In this document: one piece after another, positions 9,873 through 19,565 of the stretch
Numbering within the stretch: position 1 is the first letter of the stretch
Layout: the number at the start of each line of letters is the position of its first letter
Program-made: the position numbers and the translations under genes
From: Pseudomonadales bacterium
GTDB taxonomy: Bacteria > Pseudomonadota > Gammaproteobacteria > Pseudomonadales > JAHRWD01
NCBI GenBank assembly: GCA_019090315.1
Contig: JAHRWD010000067.1
Coordinates: 1-42,153, forward strand
DNA length: 42,153 nt
Direction: 5' to 3'
Notes under the pieces: model-generated
The model's input: only the letters and a program-made list of their open reading frames with translations
The model's database searches: none
Told to the model about the DNA's origin: nothing

Positions 9873-11615
9873 TTACGACAATTCTGCCAGGTAATCGCAA
9901 ACCAGTTGTGGATTTCGGTTTCCACGATACTCGTTTACATCCAGGCGATAGGCTAGTCGCGCTTTGTTGCTGGTGCTCGGCCAGCTATCCAGATCCACAT
10001 TAAATGCAATCGCATCAATGGTTACGCCACTAAGTGGTTCCAGCGCACGAAATTTCAAATGGCGCTCACCAACTATTTTCTGGTTTTCCAGAATAAACTC
10101 GCCATCAAATAGTGGTTCAGGAAAACCACTGCCCCAGGGGCCAGCTGTGCGTAATAGATCAGCGGTTTGCAGGTTTAGATTTTTGCCATCCAGCTCACCA
10201 TCCGTCACCACAATTGCCTGCAATTTCTGTTCATCCACCACTTCCCGTACAGCCTGATCAAATAGCTCAGCAAAGCGCGGGTAATTTTCCGGCGAAATAG
10301 ACAGCCCCGCTGCCATGGCGTGGCCGCCATATTTTTGAATTAAACCGGGGTTTTGAGTGGCGATACGTTCCAGCAGATCCCGAATATGAACCGCTTCAAC
10401 GGAACGACCTGAGCCCTTGATTTCGGTATCGCTTACTTTCCCAAAGGTGATCACTGGACGATGAACACGGTCTTTCACCCGTGAGGCAACAATTCCAATC
10501 ACCCCGGAATGCCACTGCTCATCGTAGAGACAAATACCGAGGGGTAGATCTGTATTGGCTTCCAGCTGCATACCATCAAGTATCTGCATCGCTTCCTGCT
10601 GGATCCCCTGCTCGATCTGTTTGCGATCCTGATTAAGCTGATCGAGCTGGCGTGCCATATCCATCGCCAAGTTTGGATCATCGGTTAACAGGCACTCAAT
10701 ACCGAGTGAAATATCATCCAGCCGACCCGCTGCATTAAGCCTTGGGCCTACGGTGAAGCCGAGGTCCTGTGACACCAGGTTACGCAGATTACGGTTACCG
10801 AGTTCAATCAATGCTAGTAGGCCGGGGCGTGCTCGCCCTGCGCGGATTCGCCGCAATCCCTGCTCGACTAGCGTGCGGTTATTGCTATCCAATGGCACCA
10901 CATCTGCCACCGTACCCAAAGCGACCAAATCGAGAAGGTCCGCCAGGTTAGGCTGTTCAACACCGCACTCTTCAAACCAGCCCGAATCCCTGAGCCGCCC
11001 CCGCAGCGCAATCATTAAATAATATGCGACACCAACACCAGCAATCGCTTTGCTAGGAAACGAACACGCGGGCTGATTGGGGTTTATTATGGCATCGGCG
11101 GCGGGCAATTCTGAGCCGGCAAGGTGATGATCGGTCACCAGCACCCGGATACCCAGTTCGGTAGCCGCTGCAACACCATCAATACTGGAGATGCCGTTAT
11201 CAACGGTGATAATCAAATCAGGAGAACGGCTGCTGGCTAGCTCAACAATACCGGGGGTCAGGCCATAGCCGTATTCAAAGCGGTTGGGGGCCAGATAATC
11301 AATATTGGTTGCACCAAGGGCCCGCAGGGCAAGCACGACCACCGCGGTACTTGTGGCACCATCGGCATCGTAATCACCAATCACCAGAATGCGTTGCTGC
11401 GCACGAAGTACCTGTTCTAGTAAAGCGGTGGCTTGCGCCATACCTTTTAACTGGTTGGGGTTTTCTAAACCGGCGAGGGGGTACTGAATCTGCTGCGGAG
11501 TGGTGACGCCACGGGATGCAAAAACCCGTTGGAGAAGCGGATCAATCTCCGCACAATCCAACCCAGGCTCCGATACACTCGGCCTATGCTGAATCGTACG
11601 TTGATCAGCTGTCAC
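9873..11615 (-). CDS. recJ: Single-stranded-DNA-specific 5'-3' exonuclease RecJ
   Basis: A 580-residue DHH-superfamily nuclease used in RecF-pathway recombination, mismatch repair and base-excision repair. The metal-binding motifs are in order: VIGDYDADGATSTA (motif I, about residue 77), TVDNGISS (motif II), VLVTDHHLAG (DHH motif, about 160) and a later acidic motif near DLVALGTVADVVPLD. The DHHA1 motif GGHAMAAGLSI lies near residue 430, then an OB-fold tail. The start codon is GTG at 11615 with no good ribosome-binding site; thrC ends only 20 bases upstream, so coupled translation is likely. Order hom-thrC-recJ matches Pseudomonas. Confidence 0.95.
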   Translation of the reverse strand: MTADQRTIQHRPSVSEPGLDCAEIDPLLQRVFASRGVTTPQQIQYPLAGLENPNQLKGMAQATALLEQVLRAQQRILVIGDYDADGATSTAVVVLALRALGATNIDYLAPNRFEYGYGLTPGIVELASSRSPDLIITVDNGISSIDGVAAATELGIRVLVTDHHLAGSELPAADAIINPNQPACSFPSKAIAGVGVAYYLMIALRGRLRDSGWFEECGVEQPNLADLLDLVALGTVADVVPLDSNNRTLVEQGLRRIRAGRARPGLLALIELGNRNLRNLVSQDLGFTVGPRLNAAGRLDDISLGIECLLTDDPNLAMDMARQLDQLNQDRKQIEQGIQQEAMQILDGMQLEANTDLPLGICLYDEQWHSGVIGIVASRVKDRVHRPVITFGKVSDTEIKGSGRSVEAVHIRDLLERIATQNPGLIQKYGGHAMAAGLSISPENYPRFAELFDQAVREVVDEQKLQAIVVTDGELDGKNLNLQTADLLRTAGPWGSGFPEPLFDGEFILENQKIVGERHLKFRALEPLSGVTIDAIAFNVDLDSWPSTSNKARLAYRLDVNEYRGNRNPQLVCDYLAELS

Positions 11616-11635
11616 TGAATATCATGTCAGTAGAG

Positions 11636-12718
11636 TTAAACTTCAGCCAACACGGCTTTGGTAACAGCTTCGAGTGTTGCGGGAATTGATTTAAGGCTAT
11701 CAGCCTGTTGGCACTGGCTAATCGCGGTATCGGGATCTTTCAGGCCGTTACCGGTCAATGTGCAAACAATTTTACTACCTTCGGGAATTTTTCCGCTTTT
11801 GATATCCCGCATTGCACCGGCAATCGATGCCGCAGAAGCGGGTTCACAGAAAATGCCCTCCTGTCCGCTCAGCAATTTTTGAGCATCGAGAATTTCCTGG
11901 TCAGTTAATTCATCAAACCAGCCATTGGATTCCTTCTGAACTACCCAGGCTTTATCCCAGGACTGTGGATGGCCAATACGGATAGCGGTGGCAACGGTTT
12001 CCGGATCATCCACCATTTTCCCACGCATGAAAGGCGCAGAACCTTCCGCCTGATAGCCCACCATAACGGGAGATTTATTCACCACGCCATCTTTTTTGTA
12101 TTCGCAATAACCCATCCAGTGGGCGCTGATATTGCCTGCGTTACCAACCGGCAGACAGTGATAATCCGGTGCTGTACCCAGCTCTTCCATAATCTCAAAA
12201 GCCGCTGTTTTCTGACCCTGAAGACGAAATGGGTTGATGGAGTTTACGATGGTGACCGGCGCTTCTTTAGCAACCTGTTTGACCAGCTCCATACCCTCAT
12301 CAAAGTTACCTTGAATCTGGATAATTTCAGCGCCGTACATCATTGCCTGGGCCAGTTTACCCATTGCAATTTTGCCCTCTGGAATCAATACAAACGCCTT
12401 GATTCCAGCCCGTGCAGCATAGGCAGCAGCGGACGCAGAAGTATTGCCGGTTGAGGCACAGATGATCGCTTCACTACCCTCTTCAACCGCCTTGGTGACC
12501 GCCATGGTCATGCCACGATCCTTGAAAGAACCGGTAGGATTCAAACCTTCATATTTCACATAAATATCGACATCTTTTCCCAGTAGATTAGGAATGTTCT
12601 TTAATCGAATCAGTGGAGTATTGCCTTCCCCAAGGCTGATCAATCGAGTGTCGTCACTTACCGGCAGGTGGTCACGGTAACGATCTATCAGGCCAAGATA
12701 ACGAGTTCCAGCTGTCAT
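11636..12718 (-). CDS. thrC: Threonine synthase ThrC
   Basis: A 360-residue PLP enzyme (fold type II) that converts O-phosphohomoserine to threonine. Seen: [12 protein letters not shown] near the N-terminus, the PLP-lysine segment [18 protein letters not shown] (about residues 60-78), the substrate loop [19 protein letters not shown], and the PLP-phosphate glycine loop [16 protein letters not shown]. It is the shorter threonine synthase type rather than the roughly 430-residue E. coli type. ATG at 12718 follows AGAGAGGAATAGG, a strong ribosome-binding region. It sits 26 bases downstream of hom, so the two last threonine-pathway activities are co-transcribed. Confidence 0.95.
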   Translation of the reverse strand: MTAGTRYLGLIDRYRDHLPVSDDTRLISLGEGNTPLIRLKNIPNLLGKDVDIYVKYEGLNPTGSFKDRGMTMAVTKAVEEGSEAIICASTGNTSASAAAYAARAGIKAFVLIPEGKIAMGKLAQAMMYGAEIIQIQGNFDEGMELVKQVAKEAPVTIVNSINPFRLQGQKTAAFEIMEELGTAPDYHCLPVGNAGNISAHWMGYCEYKKDGVVNKSPVMVGYQAEGSAPFMRGKMVDDPETVATAIRIGHPQSWDKAWVVQKESNGWFDELTDQEILDAQKLLSGQEGIFCEPASAASIAGAMRDIKSGKIPEGSKIVCTLTGNGLKDPDTAISQCQQADSLKSIPATLEAVTKAVLAEV

Positions 12719-12744
12719 ATTCCTATTCCTCTCTTTAACTCTTA

Positions 12745-14058
12745 CTAATCGAGTGATTCAACTCGAATTTTATGTACGTTCTCGACAATTTCAGGCAGTG
12801 CTTCGATCTCTGAAATCGCTCGATTCATCTGTTTTTCAATCACGCGGTTGGTCAGAACAATGATAGACGCTACCGTCGCATTTTCACTCGATTCTTCCGG
12901 CTGATGCTGCACCAGCGCTTCGATGCTGATGCCCTGGTCACTCAGCAGTGTCGCTACTTTTGCCAATACACCGACCTTATCCAGGGCGGCGATTCGTAGA
13001 TAGTAGCCAGTTTCTACTTCTTCAATCGGCAATATTTGCAGGTCTGAAAGTGCATCGGGCTGGAAAGCGAGGTGTGGCACACGGTTGTCCGGATCGACCG
13101 TCAGCGCTCTAACTACATCGACAATATCCGCAACCACCGAGGAAGCGGTCGGCTCTGAACCGGCGCCAGCACCATAATAAAGGGTTGGGCCAACCGCATC
13201 ACCCTCAACCAACACCGCATTCATCACACCATCCACATTTGCGATCAGCTGCTTTTCAGGGATCAGTGTTGGATGCACGCGAAGCTCTACGCCCTGCTCG
13301 GTACGACGGGTAACACCAAGATGTTTTATCCGATAGCCAAGCTCTTCCGCATTGCTGACATCTTCACTGCTGATGGCACTAATGCCTTCGGTAAAGGCTT
13401 TATCGAACTGTAGCGGAATACCAAAGGCAATCGAGGCAAGAATGGTAAGTTTGTGTGCCGCATCAATACCTTCAACATCAAAGGTCGGATCAGCTTCTGC
13501 GTAGCCCAGTGCCTGGGCTTCTGCCAGCACATCTTCAAAGGTACGGCCATGATCACGCATCTCGGTCAAAATGAAATTGCCGGTACCATTAATAATACCC
13601 GCGAGCCAACAGATGCTATTGGCAGCAAGGCCTTCACGTACCGATTTGATAATCGGAATTCCACCGGCAACCGATGCTTCAAAGGCAACGGTTACGCCCT
13701 TTTGCTGTGCCAGCTCAAAAATCTCATTGCCGTGTTCGGCTATCAACGCTTTATTGGCAGTGACCACATGCTTGCCATTGCTGATCGCTTCAATCACAAG
13801 ATCACGTGCGGTTGTGCAACCACCAATCAGCTCGACAACCACATCAATTTCAGGGTTTCTAACCACATCAAAAATATCACGACTTACCGATATCTCGCTG
13901 TGATCGCAGGCAGGGTTGTCGCGCCGGGCACCAATCTGGGCGATCTCAATCTGTCGACCGGCACGCCGCTCGATCTCCTTGCCATTTCTGGCCAGGACAT
14001 TTACTACACCGCTACCAACCGTGCCTAACCCACATATTCCAATTTTTACCGGTTTCAA
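12745..14058 (-). CDS. hom: Homoserine dehydrogenase with C-terminal ACT domain
   Basis: A 437-residue enzyme that reduces aspartate semialdehyde to homoserine, the branch point to threonine and methionine. The N-terminal Rossmann motif is [13 protein letters not shown]. The catalytic region includes [13 protein letters not shown] (Lys about residue 105) and the signature [32 protein letters not shown]. An ACT domain (about residues 350-425: [21 protein letters not shown]) is expected to give threonine feedback control. The start codon is TTG at 14058, with a GAGG ribosome-binding site about 8 bases upstream; no in-frame ATG fits better. It begins the hom-thrC-recJ operon. Confidence 0.95.
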   Translation of the reverse strand: MKPVKIGICGLGTVGSGVVNVLARNGKEIERRAGRQIEIAQIGARRDNPACDHSEISVSRDIFDVVRNPEIDVVVELIGGCTTARDLVIEAISNGKHVVTANKALIAEHGNEIFELAQQKGVTVAFEASVAGGIPIIKSVREGLAANSICWLAGIINGTGNFILTEMRDHGRTFEDVLAEAQALGYAEADPTFDVEGIDAAHKLTILASIAFGIPLQFDKAFTEGISAISSEDVSNAEELGYRIKHLGVTRRTEQGVELRVHPTLIPEKQLIANVDGVMNAVLVEGDAVGPTLYYGAGAGSEPTASSVVADIVDVVRALTVDPDNRVPHLAFQPDALSDLQILPIEEVETGYYLRIAALDKVGVLAKVATLLSDQGISIEALVQHQPEESSENATVASIIVLTNRVIEKQMNRAISEIEALPEIVENVHKIRVESLD

Positions 14059-14102
14059 AATTTACGCCTCATCCTGTTCGGTTCCATGCTCTGGGTAATA
14101 CT

Positions 14103-14131
14103 TTTAAAGATCTGTAGGAATAAAAGGGCAA
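14103..14131 (-). promoter_or_regulatory. Possible sigma-70 promoter for hom-thrC-recJ
   Basis: On the minus strand TTGCCC (14131-14126) and TTTAAA (14108-14103) are separated by 17 bases. The pair lies about 45 bases upstream of the hom start and downstream of the dsbC terminator. The hexamers only partly match the consensus, so this is a suggestion. Confidence 0.3.
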
Positions 14132-14193
14132 ATTTGACTAGGCACAAATGCCCGATAAAATCGGCCGATCGACTCACTGACAGTGATCCAGAT

Positions 14194-14222
14194 AAAAAAA
14201 GCGGAACATTACGCACCGCTTG
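14194..14222 (-). terminator. Rho-independent terminator after dsbC
   Basis: On the minus strand AAGCGG, a loop of about 11 bases, then CCGCTTTTTTTAT: a 6-bp stem with a T tail, about 77 bases past the dsbC stop. It separates dsbC from hom. Confidence 0.75.
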
Positions 14223-14298
14223 ATCTGTTGTCAATTTAGGTAGCGCTTTGATGCAAAGCGATGATCTAAACAACCTGTACAGCCGCTCCAGATATCAA

Positions 14299-15030
14299 TT
14301 AGTTGCTTAACCCAACCGCCTGCGCCATTCGTGCAGGTTCCAGGTAGCCGGGCAGCAATCGTCCATTTTCCAGCACCAAAGCGGGTGTACCCCGCACACC
14401 AAGCATCTGGCCAAGTTTATATTGCTCTTCTATTGGGTTTTCGCAGTTTTTTCCGGGAAGTTTTTTCCCTGTCTTAAGCCTGTTCATCGCATCCAGCTTA
14501 TCTTCTGCACACCATGCGGATACCATCTGATTGTAAGTGGGTGAATCCACTCCTGCCCGCGGAAACGCCAGATAGCGCACAGCAATACCCATCTCATTCA
14601 GCTTTGGTACATCTCTGTGTAGCTTACGACAATAGCCACAGTCACTGTCTGTAAACACCGTAATGGTTGCCTTCGGGCTTTCGGGGCTAAATATCACCAT
14701 ATCGTTTTCATCAATGGCGGCTATTTTTGCAGCACGACTTTCATTCTGACTTTGCTGTGTCAAGTTGAGCAAACCGACATTGGTAACCTTATACAGCTCA
14801 CCCGCGAGCAGATAGTCACCGGATTCACTGGCATAAATCTTTTGCCCGTCTACTATCACTACTTCGTAAAGGCCTTGCACTTCGCTTTTACTGACTGATC
14901 GAATCAATAATCCCGGGCGGGCGGTCTCAATGCGGTTTTGAATCTTATCAGCCACTGCATCTGCGAAAACAGTATGTGAGGCTAACGAGGTAAATACCGC
15001 AATTAAAAAAACAGCTATTTTACTTTTCAT
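14299..15030 (-). CDS. dsbC: Periplasmic thiol:disulfide interchange protein DsbC
   Basis: A 243-residue secreted disulfide-bond isomerase. The N-terminal MKSKIAVFLIAVFTSLASHTVFADA is a signal peptide with likely cleavage after a small residue near position 23. The N-terminal dimerisation domain (about 25-90) includes VQGLYEVVIVDGQKIYASES. The thioredoxin-fold domain carries the active site FTDSDCGYCRKLH (CGYC, about residue 130) and the cis-Pro loop VRGTPALVLENG. A second cysteine pair (WCAEDK and GKNCEN) matches the structural disulfide of DsbC. It has its own terminator and lies upstream of hom, as in Pseudomonas; RecJ and Hom are linked to it only by position. Confidence 0.94.
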   Translation of the reverse strand: MKSKIAVFLIAVFTSLASHTVFADAVADKIQNRIETARPGLLIRSVSKSEVQGLYEVVIVDGQKIYASESGDYLLAGELYKVTNVGLLNLTQQSQNESRAAKIAAIDENDMVIFSPESPKATITVFTDSDCGYCRKLHRDVPKLNEMGIAVRYLAFPRAGVDSPTYNQMVSAWCAEDKLDAMNRLKTGKKLPGKNCENPIEEQYKLGQMLGVRGTPALVLENGRLLPGYLEPARMAQAVGLSN

Positions 15031-15201
15031 AGTAGAAATTACTCTGCGTGATAGTCGGACATGGTAAACAAACAGGTTCTATATAGAGCATCAGAAGAGC
15101 TTTCAGTTCCCCATCTTTCATCTTCTGACCAGTAAACACTCAATTGATACAGATTAGGTTAAATTTTTCAATATCAGCTATAAAACCATCAAAGCAAATA
15201 C

Positions 15202-15231
15202 AAAAAAACCCCGCCGGGGCGAGGTTTTTTT
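15202..15231 (-). terminator. Terminator after rpmA (bidirectional form)
   Basis: A GC-rich hairpin flanked by AAAAAAACC on one side and AGGTTTTTTT on the other, 27 bases past the rpmA stop. Read on the minus strand it ends in a run of T, the form of an intrinsic terminator. The A/T symmetry would allow action in both directions. Confidence 0.85.
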
Positions 15232-15257
15232 CAACATCACTTGCCTGCGTTTAGTGC

Positions 15258-15515
15258 TTATGCAGGGACGATGCTTACAAACTTGCGGTTTTGAGGACCT
15301 TTAACCTCAAACAATACTCGGCCATCGGCTTTAGCGAATAGAGTGTGGTCTTTGCCACAGCCCATATCGGTGCCCGGGTGAAACCGAGTGCCGCGCTGAC
15401 GCACGATGATGTTACCGGCACGAACCAGTTCGCCGCCATATCTTTTGACGCCTAATCGTTTCGACTCCGAGTCGCGTCCGTTCCGGGTACTACCACCCGC
15501 TTTCTTATGTGCCAT
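15258..15515 (-). CDS. rpmA: 50S ribosomal protein L27
   Basis: An 85-residue protein of the large ribosomal subunit whose N-terminus reaches the peptidyl-transferase centre. The N-terminal [20 protein letters not shown] and the segment [15 protein letters not shown] are the family signature. There is no N-terminal extension of the kind processed in Firmicutes. It lies 42 bases after rplU in the usual rplU-rpmA pair and is followed by a strong terminator. In many Proteobacteria the GTPase gene obgE comes next, but here it does not. Confidence 0.98.
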   Translation of the reverse strand: MAHKKAGGSTRNGRDSESKRLGVKRYGGELVRAGNIIVRQRGTRFHPGTDMGCGKDHTLFAKADGRVLFEVKGPQNRKFVSIVPA

Positions 15516-15557
15516 TGCTCAATCCTCTTTTTTCTAAGCTCAGACTGAATTCGTAAA

Positions 15558-15872
15558 TTATCCGGCGTTAATACCGGTGATACGAACTTCAGTGAAATAC
15601 TGACGATGACCGGCCTGCTTTCTAAAATGCTTCCGGCGATTAAACTTAATAATAGTGACTTTCTTGTGACGTCCCTGACCCACTACTTCAGCTGTCACTT
15701 TGCCGCCTTCAAGATTAGGTGCTCCGACTTTTACATCTTCACCATCACTGACGAGCAATACTTCTTCAAAATCGATGCTGCCACCAATAGGCGCTTCGAT
15801 TTTTTCAAGTTTGAGGACATCACCTTCAGAAGCACGGTGCTGTTTTCCACCGCTTTTAAATACAGCGTACAT
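15558..15872 (-). CDS. rplU: 50S ribosomal protein L21
   Basis: A 104-residue large-subunit protein that binds 23S rRNA. Family marks are [13 protein letters not shown] at the N-terminus, the central [20 protein letters not shown] and the C-terminal [19 protein letters not shown]. It is the first gene of the rplU-rpmA operon. A good sigma-70 promoter lies 130-160 bases upstream, leaving a 5' leader rich in A, T and G runs. Confidence 0.98.
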   Translation of the reverse strand: MYAVFKSGGKQHRASEGDVLKLEKIEAPIGGSIDFEEVLLVSDGEDVKVGAPNLEGGKVTAEVVGQGRHKKVTIIKFNRRKHFRKQAGHRQYFTEVRITGINAG

Positions 15873-16002
15873 GGGCTAACCCTGATCAATCAATCGTTTT
15901 AAATTTGGTTCTAGCGTAGCAGCCCTGTGTTACTTGTCGACAATCCGGATCTAAAACCGGTATAACCAACCACAGAGACGCGGCCCTTATTAAGGGGGGC
16001 GT

Positions 16003-16031
16003 ATTCTAAATCAAGCAATTCCAGATCACAA
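16003..16031 (-). promoter_or_regulatory. Sigma-70 promoter for rplU-rpmA
   Basis: On the minus strand TTGTGA (16031-16026), a 17-base spacer, then TAGAAT (16008-16003), about 130 bases upstream of rplU. The spacing is ideal and both hexamers are close to consensus. The sequence just after the -10, ACGCCCCCCTTAATAAGGG, is GC-rich; a discriminator-like block of this kind is common at stringently controlled ribosomal promoters, but that is inference. Confidence 0.65.
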
Positions 16032-16065
16032 GTGATTTAGATAAGCTGTTCATAGGGGAATTGGT

Positions 16066-16071
16066 TATACT
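16066..16071 (+). promoter_or_regulatory. Possible -10 element for mrp
   Basis: TATACT lies about 70 bases upstream of the mrp start, in the divergent interval shared with the rplU promoter. No convincing -35 hexamer is present at 16-18 bases, so this is a weak call. Confidence 0.3.
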
Positions 16072-16139
16072 CTTGCGCCCTTTAATACAACAGGCTGCAG
16101 CGCGCCTACACAGTGCGCTGATACGAAGAGAGAAATTTA

Positions 16140-17231
16140 ATGGCATCAGTAGTTGACCAGGCCCGTAAAGCAATACTAGCCTGGCAAGACCCTTATCTGG
16201 GCACTAACCTGGAGAAGACAGGCTCAGTTCGTGATATCTCACTGAACGACGACACCCTTTTGGTCTCCATCCGCCTCGGTTACCCCGCCGCCGGCCTGCG
16301 CGATACTATCGCCGGTGAGCTGGAAAAACTGATACGAGCAAAGATTGAGATCAAACGGATCAACATCGATCTCGACTGGAAAATTGCCAGCCACAAAACT
16401 GAAACAGAGCTGAACCCACAATCCAGAATCAAAAACATCATTGCGGTTGCGTCCGGCAAAGGTGGCGTAGGTAAATCCACCACTGCGGTTAACCTAGCGC
16501 TCGCCCTTAATAAAGAGGGAGCAAAGGTAGGCATTCTCGACGCCGACATCTACGGCCCCAGCCAGGCAATGATGCTGGGTGTTGCTGATGATGCCAGACC
16601 AGAAGTAGAGGAAGGTAAATTTTTCCTGCCGATGGAGGCACATGGCCTGCAGGCGATGTCGATGGGATTCCTGACCGATGCCAGCACCCCCATGGTGATG
16701 CGCGGACCGATGATTGCCAGTACCTTTATGCAACTACTGGATCAAACCCTCTGGCATGATCTTGACTATCTGATCATCGACATGCCTCCCGGAACCGGCG
16801 ATATCCCGCTTACCCTCGCCCAAAAAGCGCCGGTTACCGGTACCGTAATTGTCACCACACCCCAGAACATCGCAACCCTTGACGCAAAGAAGGGGATCGA
16901 GATGTTTCGCAAGGTGGATATCCCGGTTATCGGCATCGTTGAGAACATGGCGATCCACATCTGTGAAAGCTGCGGACACCAACAACATATCTTTGGTGCC
17001 GGTGGCGCAGAGCAGGTTGCAGAAGAATACGATGTACCCGTGCTGGGCGCACTTCCGCTAGAACCATCGATACGTGAACAGACCGACAACGGCAACCCTT
17101 CGGTAGTCGCAAACCCCGAAGGCGCTATTGCCCTGCTCTATCGTGATCTTGCGCGCCGCATGGCTGCGCAGCTTTCACTAACACCCAAATTCGAGTCCAG
17201 CCTGTTTAGTGCTGTAAACGTCGACCCTTAA
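16140..17231 (+). CDS. apbC: Mrp/ApbC iron-sulfur cluster carrier ATPase
   Basis: A 363-residue cytoplasmic P-loop ATPase that binds and transfers [4Fe-4S] clusters to apoproteins. The N-terminal MIP18/DUF59-like domain (about residues 1-90) is followed by the deviant Walker [16 protein letters not shown] (about 104-118), then [14 protein letters not shown], the switch region [16 protein letters not shown] and the cluster-binding CxxC (Cys275 and Cys278 in ICESCGHQ). It is full length. The ATG is preceded by AAGAGAG. It is divergent from rplU and precedes dcd by 22 bases. Confidence 0.95.
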   Translation: MASVVDQARKAILAWQDPYLGTNLEKTGSVRDISLNDDTLLVSIRLGYPAAGLRDTIAGELEKLIRAKIEIKRINIDLDWKIASHKTETELNPQSRIKNIIAVASGKGGVGKSTTAVNLALALNKEGAKVGILDADIYGPSQAMMLGVADDARPEVEEGKFFLPMEAHGLQAMSMGFLTDASTPMVMRGPMIASTFMQLLDQTLWHDLDYLIIDMPPGTGDIPLTLAQKAPVTGTVIVTTPQNIATLDAKKGIEMFRKVDIPVIGIVENMAIHICESCGHQQHIFGAGGAEQVAEEYDVPVLGALPLEPSIREQTDNGNPSVVANPEGAIALLYRDLARRMAAQLSLTPKFESSLFSAVNVDP

Positions 17232-17253
17232 TTTTTCAGGAAATCCCAATCAC

Positions 17254-17823
17254 ATGAGCATTAAATCAGACCGCTGGATCCAACGAATGTCCGAACAACA
17301 GGGCATGATCGAACCCTATGTAAAAGAGCAGGTAAAAGTCGATGCATCCGGAGAGAAATTGATCTCCTACGGCACATCCAGTTACGGCTATGACGTACGT
17401 TGTGCGGCTGAATTCAAAGTGTTTACCAACATCCACTCGGCGATTGTTGACCCCAAGGATTTTGATGAAAAAAGCCTCGTCACCATTGAAGACGATGTTT
17501 GCATCATTCCACCCAACTCATTCGCTTTGGCCCGTACCGTGGAGTACTTCCGCATCCCCAAAAACGTACTCACCATCTGCCTTGGAAAATCAACCTACGC
17601 GCGCTGCGGCATCATCGTAAATGTCACGCCACTAGAGCCAGAGTGGGAAGGCCACGTAACGCTGGAATTTTCAAACACCACGACGTTGCCGGCAAAAATT
17701 TATGCCAACGAAGGGGTAGCGCAGATGTTATTTTTTGAATCCGATGAGCAGTGCGAAACCACCTACAAACAGCGTGGCGGGAAATATCAGGGGCAAACAG
17801 GGGTCACCCTGCCTAAGGCATAA
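17254..17823 (+). CDS. dcd: dCTP deaminase Dcd
   Basis: A 189-residue homotrimeric enzyme that deaminates dCTP to dUTP, the main source of dUMP for thymidylate synthesis in Gammaproteobacteria. Motifs are [20 protein letters not shown], the nucleotide-binding [21 protein letters not shown] with the catalytic Glu in [10 protein letters not shown], and the C-terminal [13 protein letters not shown] tail that closes over the substrate. CAGGAAATC forms a good ribosome-binding site. It follows mrp directly; mrp-dcd adjacency is common in this class. Confidence 0.96.
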   Translation: MSIKSDRWIQRMSEQQGMIEPYVKEQVKVDASGEKLISYGTSSYGYDVRCAAEFKVFTNIHSAIVDPKDFDEKSLVTIEDDVCIIPPNSFALARTVEYFRIPKNVLTICLGKSTYARCGIIVNVTPLEPEWEGHVTLEFSNTTTLPAKIYANEGVAQMLFFESDEQCETTYKQRGGKYQGQTGVTLPKA

Positions 17824-17846
17824 ACCAATCGGGAACTCTCATTCGA

Positions 17847-18146
17847 ATGTATATTACGCAATTCATTTACGTGAAAGATGGAAAGGAAGAAATTTTTCAT
17901 GAATTTGAAAATTACGCTATTCCGATTATTTCAAAATATAATGGAGAGCTTCTAGTAAGGCTGCGCCCAAACGAAAGCTCAATTATAGGGATATCAATCG
18001 AACAGCCCTACGAAGTTCATATTATCCGATTTAGCGCCGAACAAGATTTTGATCATTTTTTAAAGGATGAGGAAAGGAATAAATACCTTCACCTCAAAGA
18101 TGCATCGATCAGAGAATCATTTTTGATCAAAGGTGAAAAGCTGTAG
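17847..18146 (+). CDS. Small DUF1330-like dimeric alpha/beta-barrel protein
   Basis: A 99-residue soluble protein: an N-terminal beta strand YITQFIYVKDGKEEIFHEFE, a helix, IISKYNGELLVRLRPNES, and a C-terminal segment EQPYEVHIIRFSAEQDFDHF. This matches the ferredoxin-like pattern of DUF1330/NIPSNAP-type dimeric barrels. No catalytic residue can be assigned. The gene is visibly richer in A and T than dcd and mrp and uses more AAA, GAA and ATT codons, which suggests a recent arrival. The next gene begins 8-10 bases later, so the two probably form a unit. Confidence 0.6.
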   Translation: MYITQFIYVKDGKEEIFHEFENYAIPIISKYNGELLVRLRPNESSIIGISIEQPYEVHIIRFSAEQDFDHFLKDEERNKYLHLKDASIRESFLIKGEKL

Positions 18147-18153
18147 ATTAGCA

Positions 18154-18735
18154 ATGACGGCTAAACTAGTTTTCAGTGCAATCGCGATACTATTAACATT
18201 TGTTGCCTTCGTTCCCTATATACGCTCAGTACTAGCGGGCATCACCAAACCGCATCTATTTTCGTGGGTGATTTGGGGCACAACAACCGATATTGTCTTT
18301 TTTGCGCAGCTCGAAGCCAAGGGTGGTATAGGTGCATGGCCGATCGGTGTATCGGGAGCCATCACAACATTTATTGCTGCATTGGCTTTCGTAAAACGCT
18401 CTGATATTTCGATAACATCTGCGGACTGGTTATTTTTCCTGTTAGCTCTCGCTTCCTTACCATTATGGTATTTTACCGCGAACCCATTGTGGGCGGTGGT
18501 TGTTCTTACATTGGTTGACCTGCTTGGATTTGGACCAACCATCAGAAAAGCTTACGATTTCCCGCACGAAGAAAATATACCCTTCTTCTTGCTCTTTATG
18601 GCTCGCAATGCATTTGCTATTTTGGCATTGGAGTACTATTCAGTTGCTACGATTCTTTTCCCGCTATCCGTTAGCGGCGCGTGTTTAGCATTGGTAGTTA
18701 TAGTGACTTATAGACGTCGCGCAGTATATCCATAA
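18154..18735 (+). CDS. Multi-pass membrane protein of unknown function
   Basis: A 193-residue protein with about six hydrophobic segments and short polar loops, no signal peptide and no recognised catalytic motif. It has well-spaced aromatic and charged residues (KPHLFSWVIWGTTTDIVFFAQLE; PTIRKAYDFPHEEN). The repeated pattern of Pro-Trp-rich loops, including LWYFTANPLWAVVVLTL, faintly recalls small PQ-loop/SWEET-like transporters, but that is only an impression. ATG at 18154 is preferred over the GTG at 18133, which overlaps the preceding gene. It follows the DUF1330-like gene closely and is convergent with the DUF3108 gene. Confidence 0.6.
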   Translation: MTAKLVFSAIAILLTFVAFVPYIRSVLAGITKPHLFSWVIWGTTTDIVFFAQLEAKGGIGAWPIGVSGAITTFIAALAFVKRSDISITSADWLFFLLALASLPLWYFTANPLWAVVVLTLVDLLGFGPTIRKAYDFPHEENIPFFLLFMARNAFAILALEYYSVATILFPLSVSGACLALVVIVTYRRRAVYP

Positions 18736-18773
18736 CGTTCTGCAATGGGAGCGGACAAACTCTAGAAATGACA

Positions 18774-19520
18774 CTACAAACCAACTATTTTCCTCTCCCC
18801 CACTACGCCGGAGCTAAGCTTCATGCTCTCGGATTTCCCGTCATCATCCGCTTCCATTTTTAACAGCATGTAGCTCCAGTCTTTCGCGAACCAGAATGTC
18901 GCTGATTTTCTGCCTGCTTTAATCTGCTCAACTTCTATCGCATTAAAGCTACCGGCGAGCGTTTTTATAACCTGTTCGCCAACCACCACAAATTTATACT
19001 GTTTTAATTTTTTCTTGCTGACTACCGGGATTTCAATTTCATTTTTACTTTGGCTATCTCTTTGTGCCAACCAGTGTCGTAATACCAACTTCACACTGAG
19101 AATATCCTGAATTCCTGCTGGCACATCCAGGTCTATCCTGGTATCGCCCTTTTTATAGTGGGCAGATTTATCGTCAAAAGTAATTTGATAACTTCTAGCA
19201 TTTCCAAATATTTTTTGTGCGCTTTCAAAGCTAACGGGATCTGGAATTCCATTTTTAAATTCAAACAGCGAACGCTGACTAAATGAGGCGTAAAATGTTT
19301 TGGCCTGGACGGCTATTTCGAATTGATTATCAGAAAGCGCTTTAAGTTGCTCTTCAAGATTTACAGATATGCCTCTTATTTTAGCCTTATACTGGGCGAG
19401 ATAGGGCAATGGCAGGCTAGCTTTTTGGGAGTCCGCAGTAGATACCGGGGCTTTGATCAGCAGGCCGAAAAACAGGATAATCTGAAAAAATACTGGGAAA
19501 GGGTTTAGGTGTTGTTTCAA
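18774..19520 (-). CDS. DUF3108 periplasmic protein
   Basis: A 248-residue exported protein. The N-terminal hydrophobic stretch FFQIILFFGLLIKAPVSTADS is a signal peptide. The mature part is a beta-rich DUF3108 domain (YLAQYKAKIRGISVNLEEQL; FNAIEVEQIKAG; ATFWFAKDWSYMLLKMEADD). The function is not known. In Pseudomonas and relatives this gene follows purM-purN, as here. The start is TTG at 19520, preceded by GGAG at 8 bases. A 141-bp MITE separates it from purN, so it may now depend on read-through or a new promoter. Confidence 0.8.
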   Translation of the reverse strand: MKQHLNPFPVFFQIILFFGLLIKAPVSTADSQKASLPLPYLAQYKAKIRGISVNLEEQLKALSDNQFEIAVQAKTFYASFSQRSLFEFKNGIPDPVSFESAQKIFGNARSYQITFDDKSAHYKKGDTRIDLDVPAGIQDILSVKLVLRHWLAQRDSQSKNEIEIPVVSKKKLKQYKFVVVGEQVIKTLAGSFNAIEVEQIKAGRKSATFWFAKDWSYMLLKMEADDDGKSESMKLSSGVVGERKIVGL

Positions 19521-19565
19521 ATTTTACACTCCAGTCGAATTCCCCTTTGATCACTTTCTGCAAAC

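Noticed and set aside
14055..14273. A 72-codon open frame upstream of hom whose TGA overlaps the hom TTG start, considered as a thr-type leader peptide
   Set aside because: It is not rich in Thr or Ile codons, contains the dsbC terminator and the likely hom promoter, and has no ribosome-binding site or family character.
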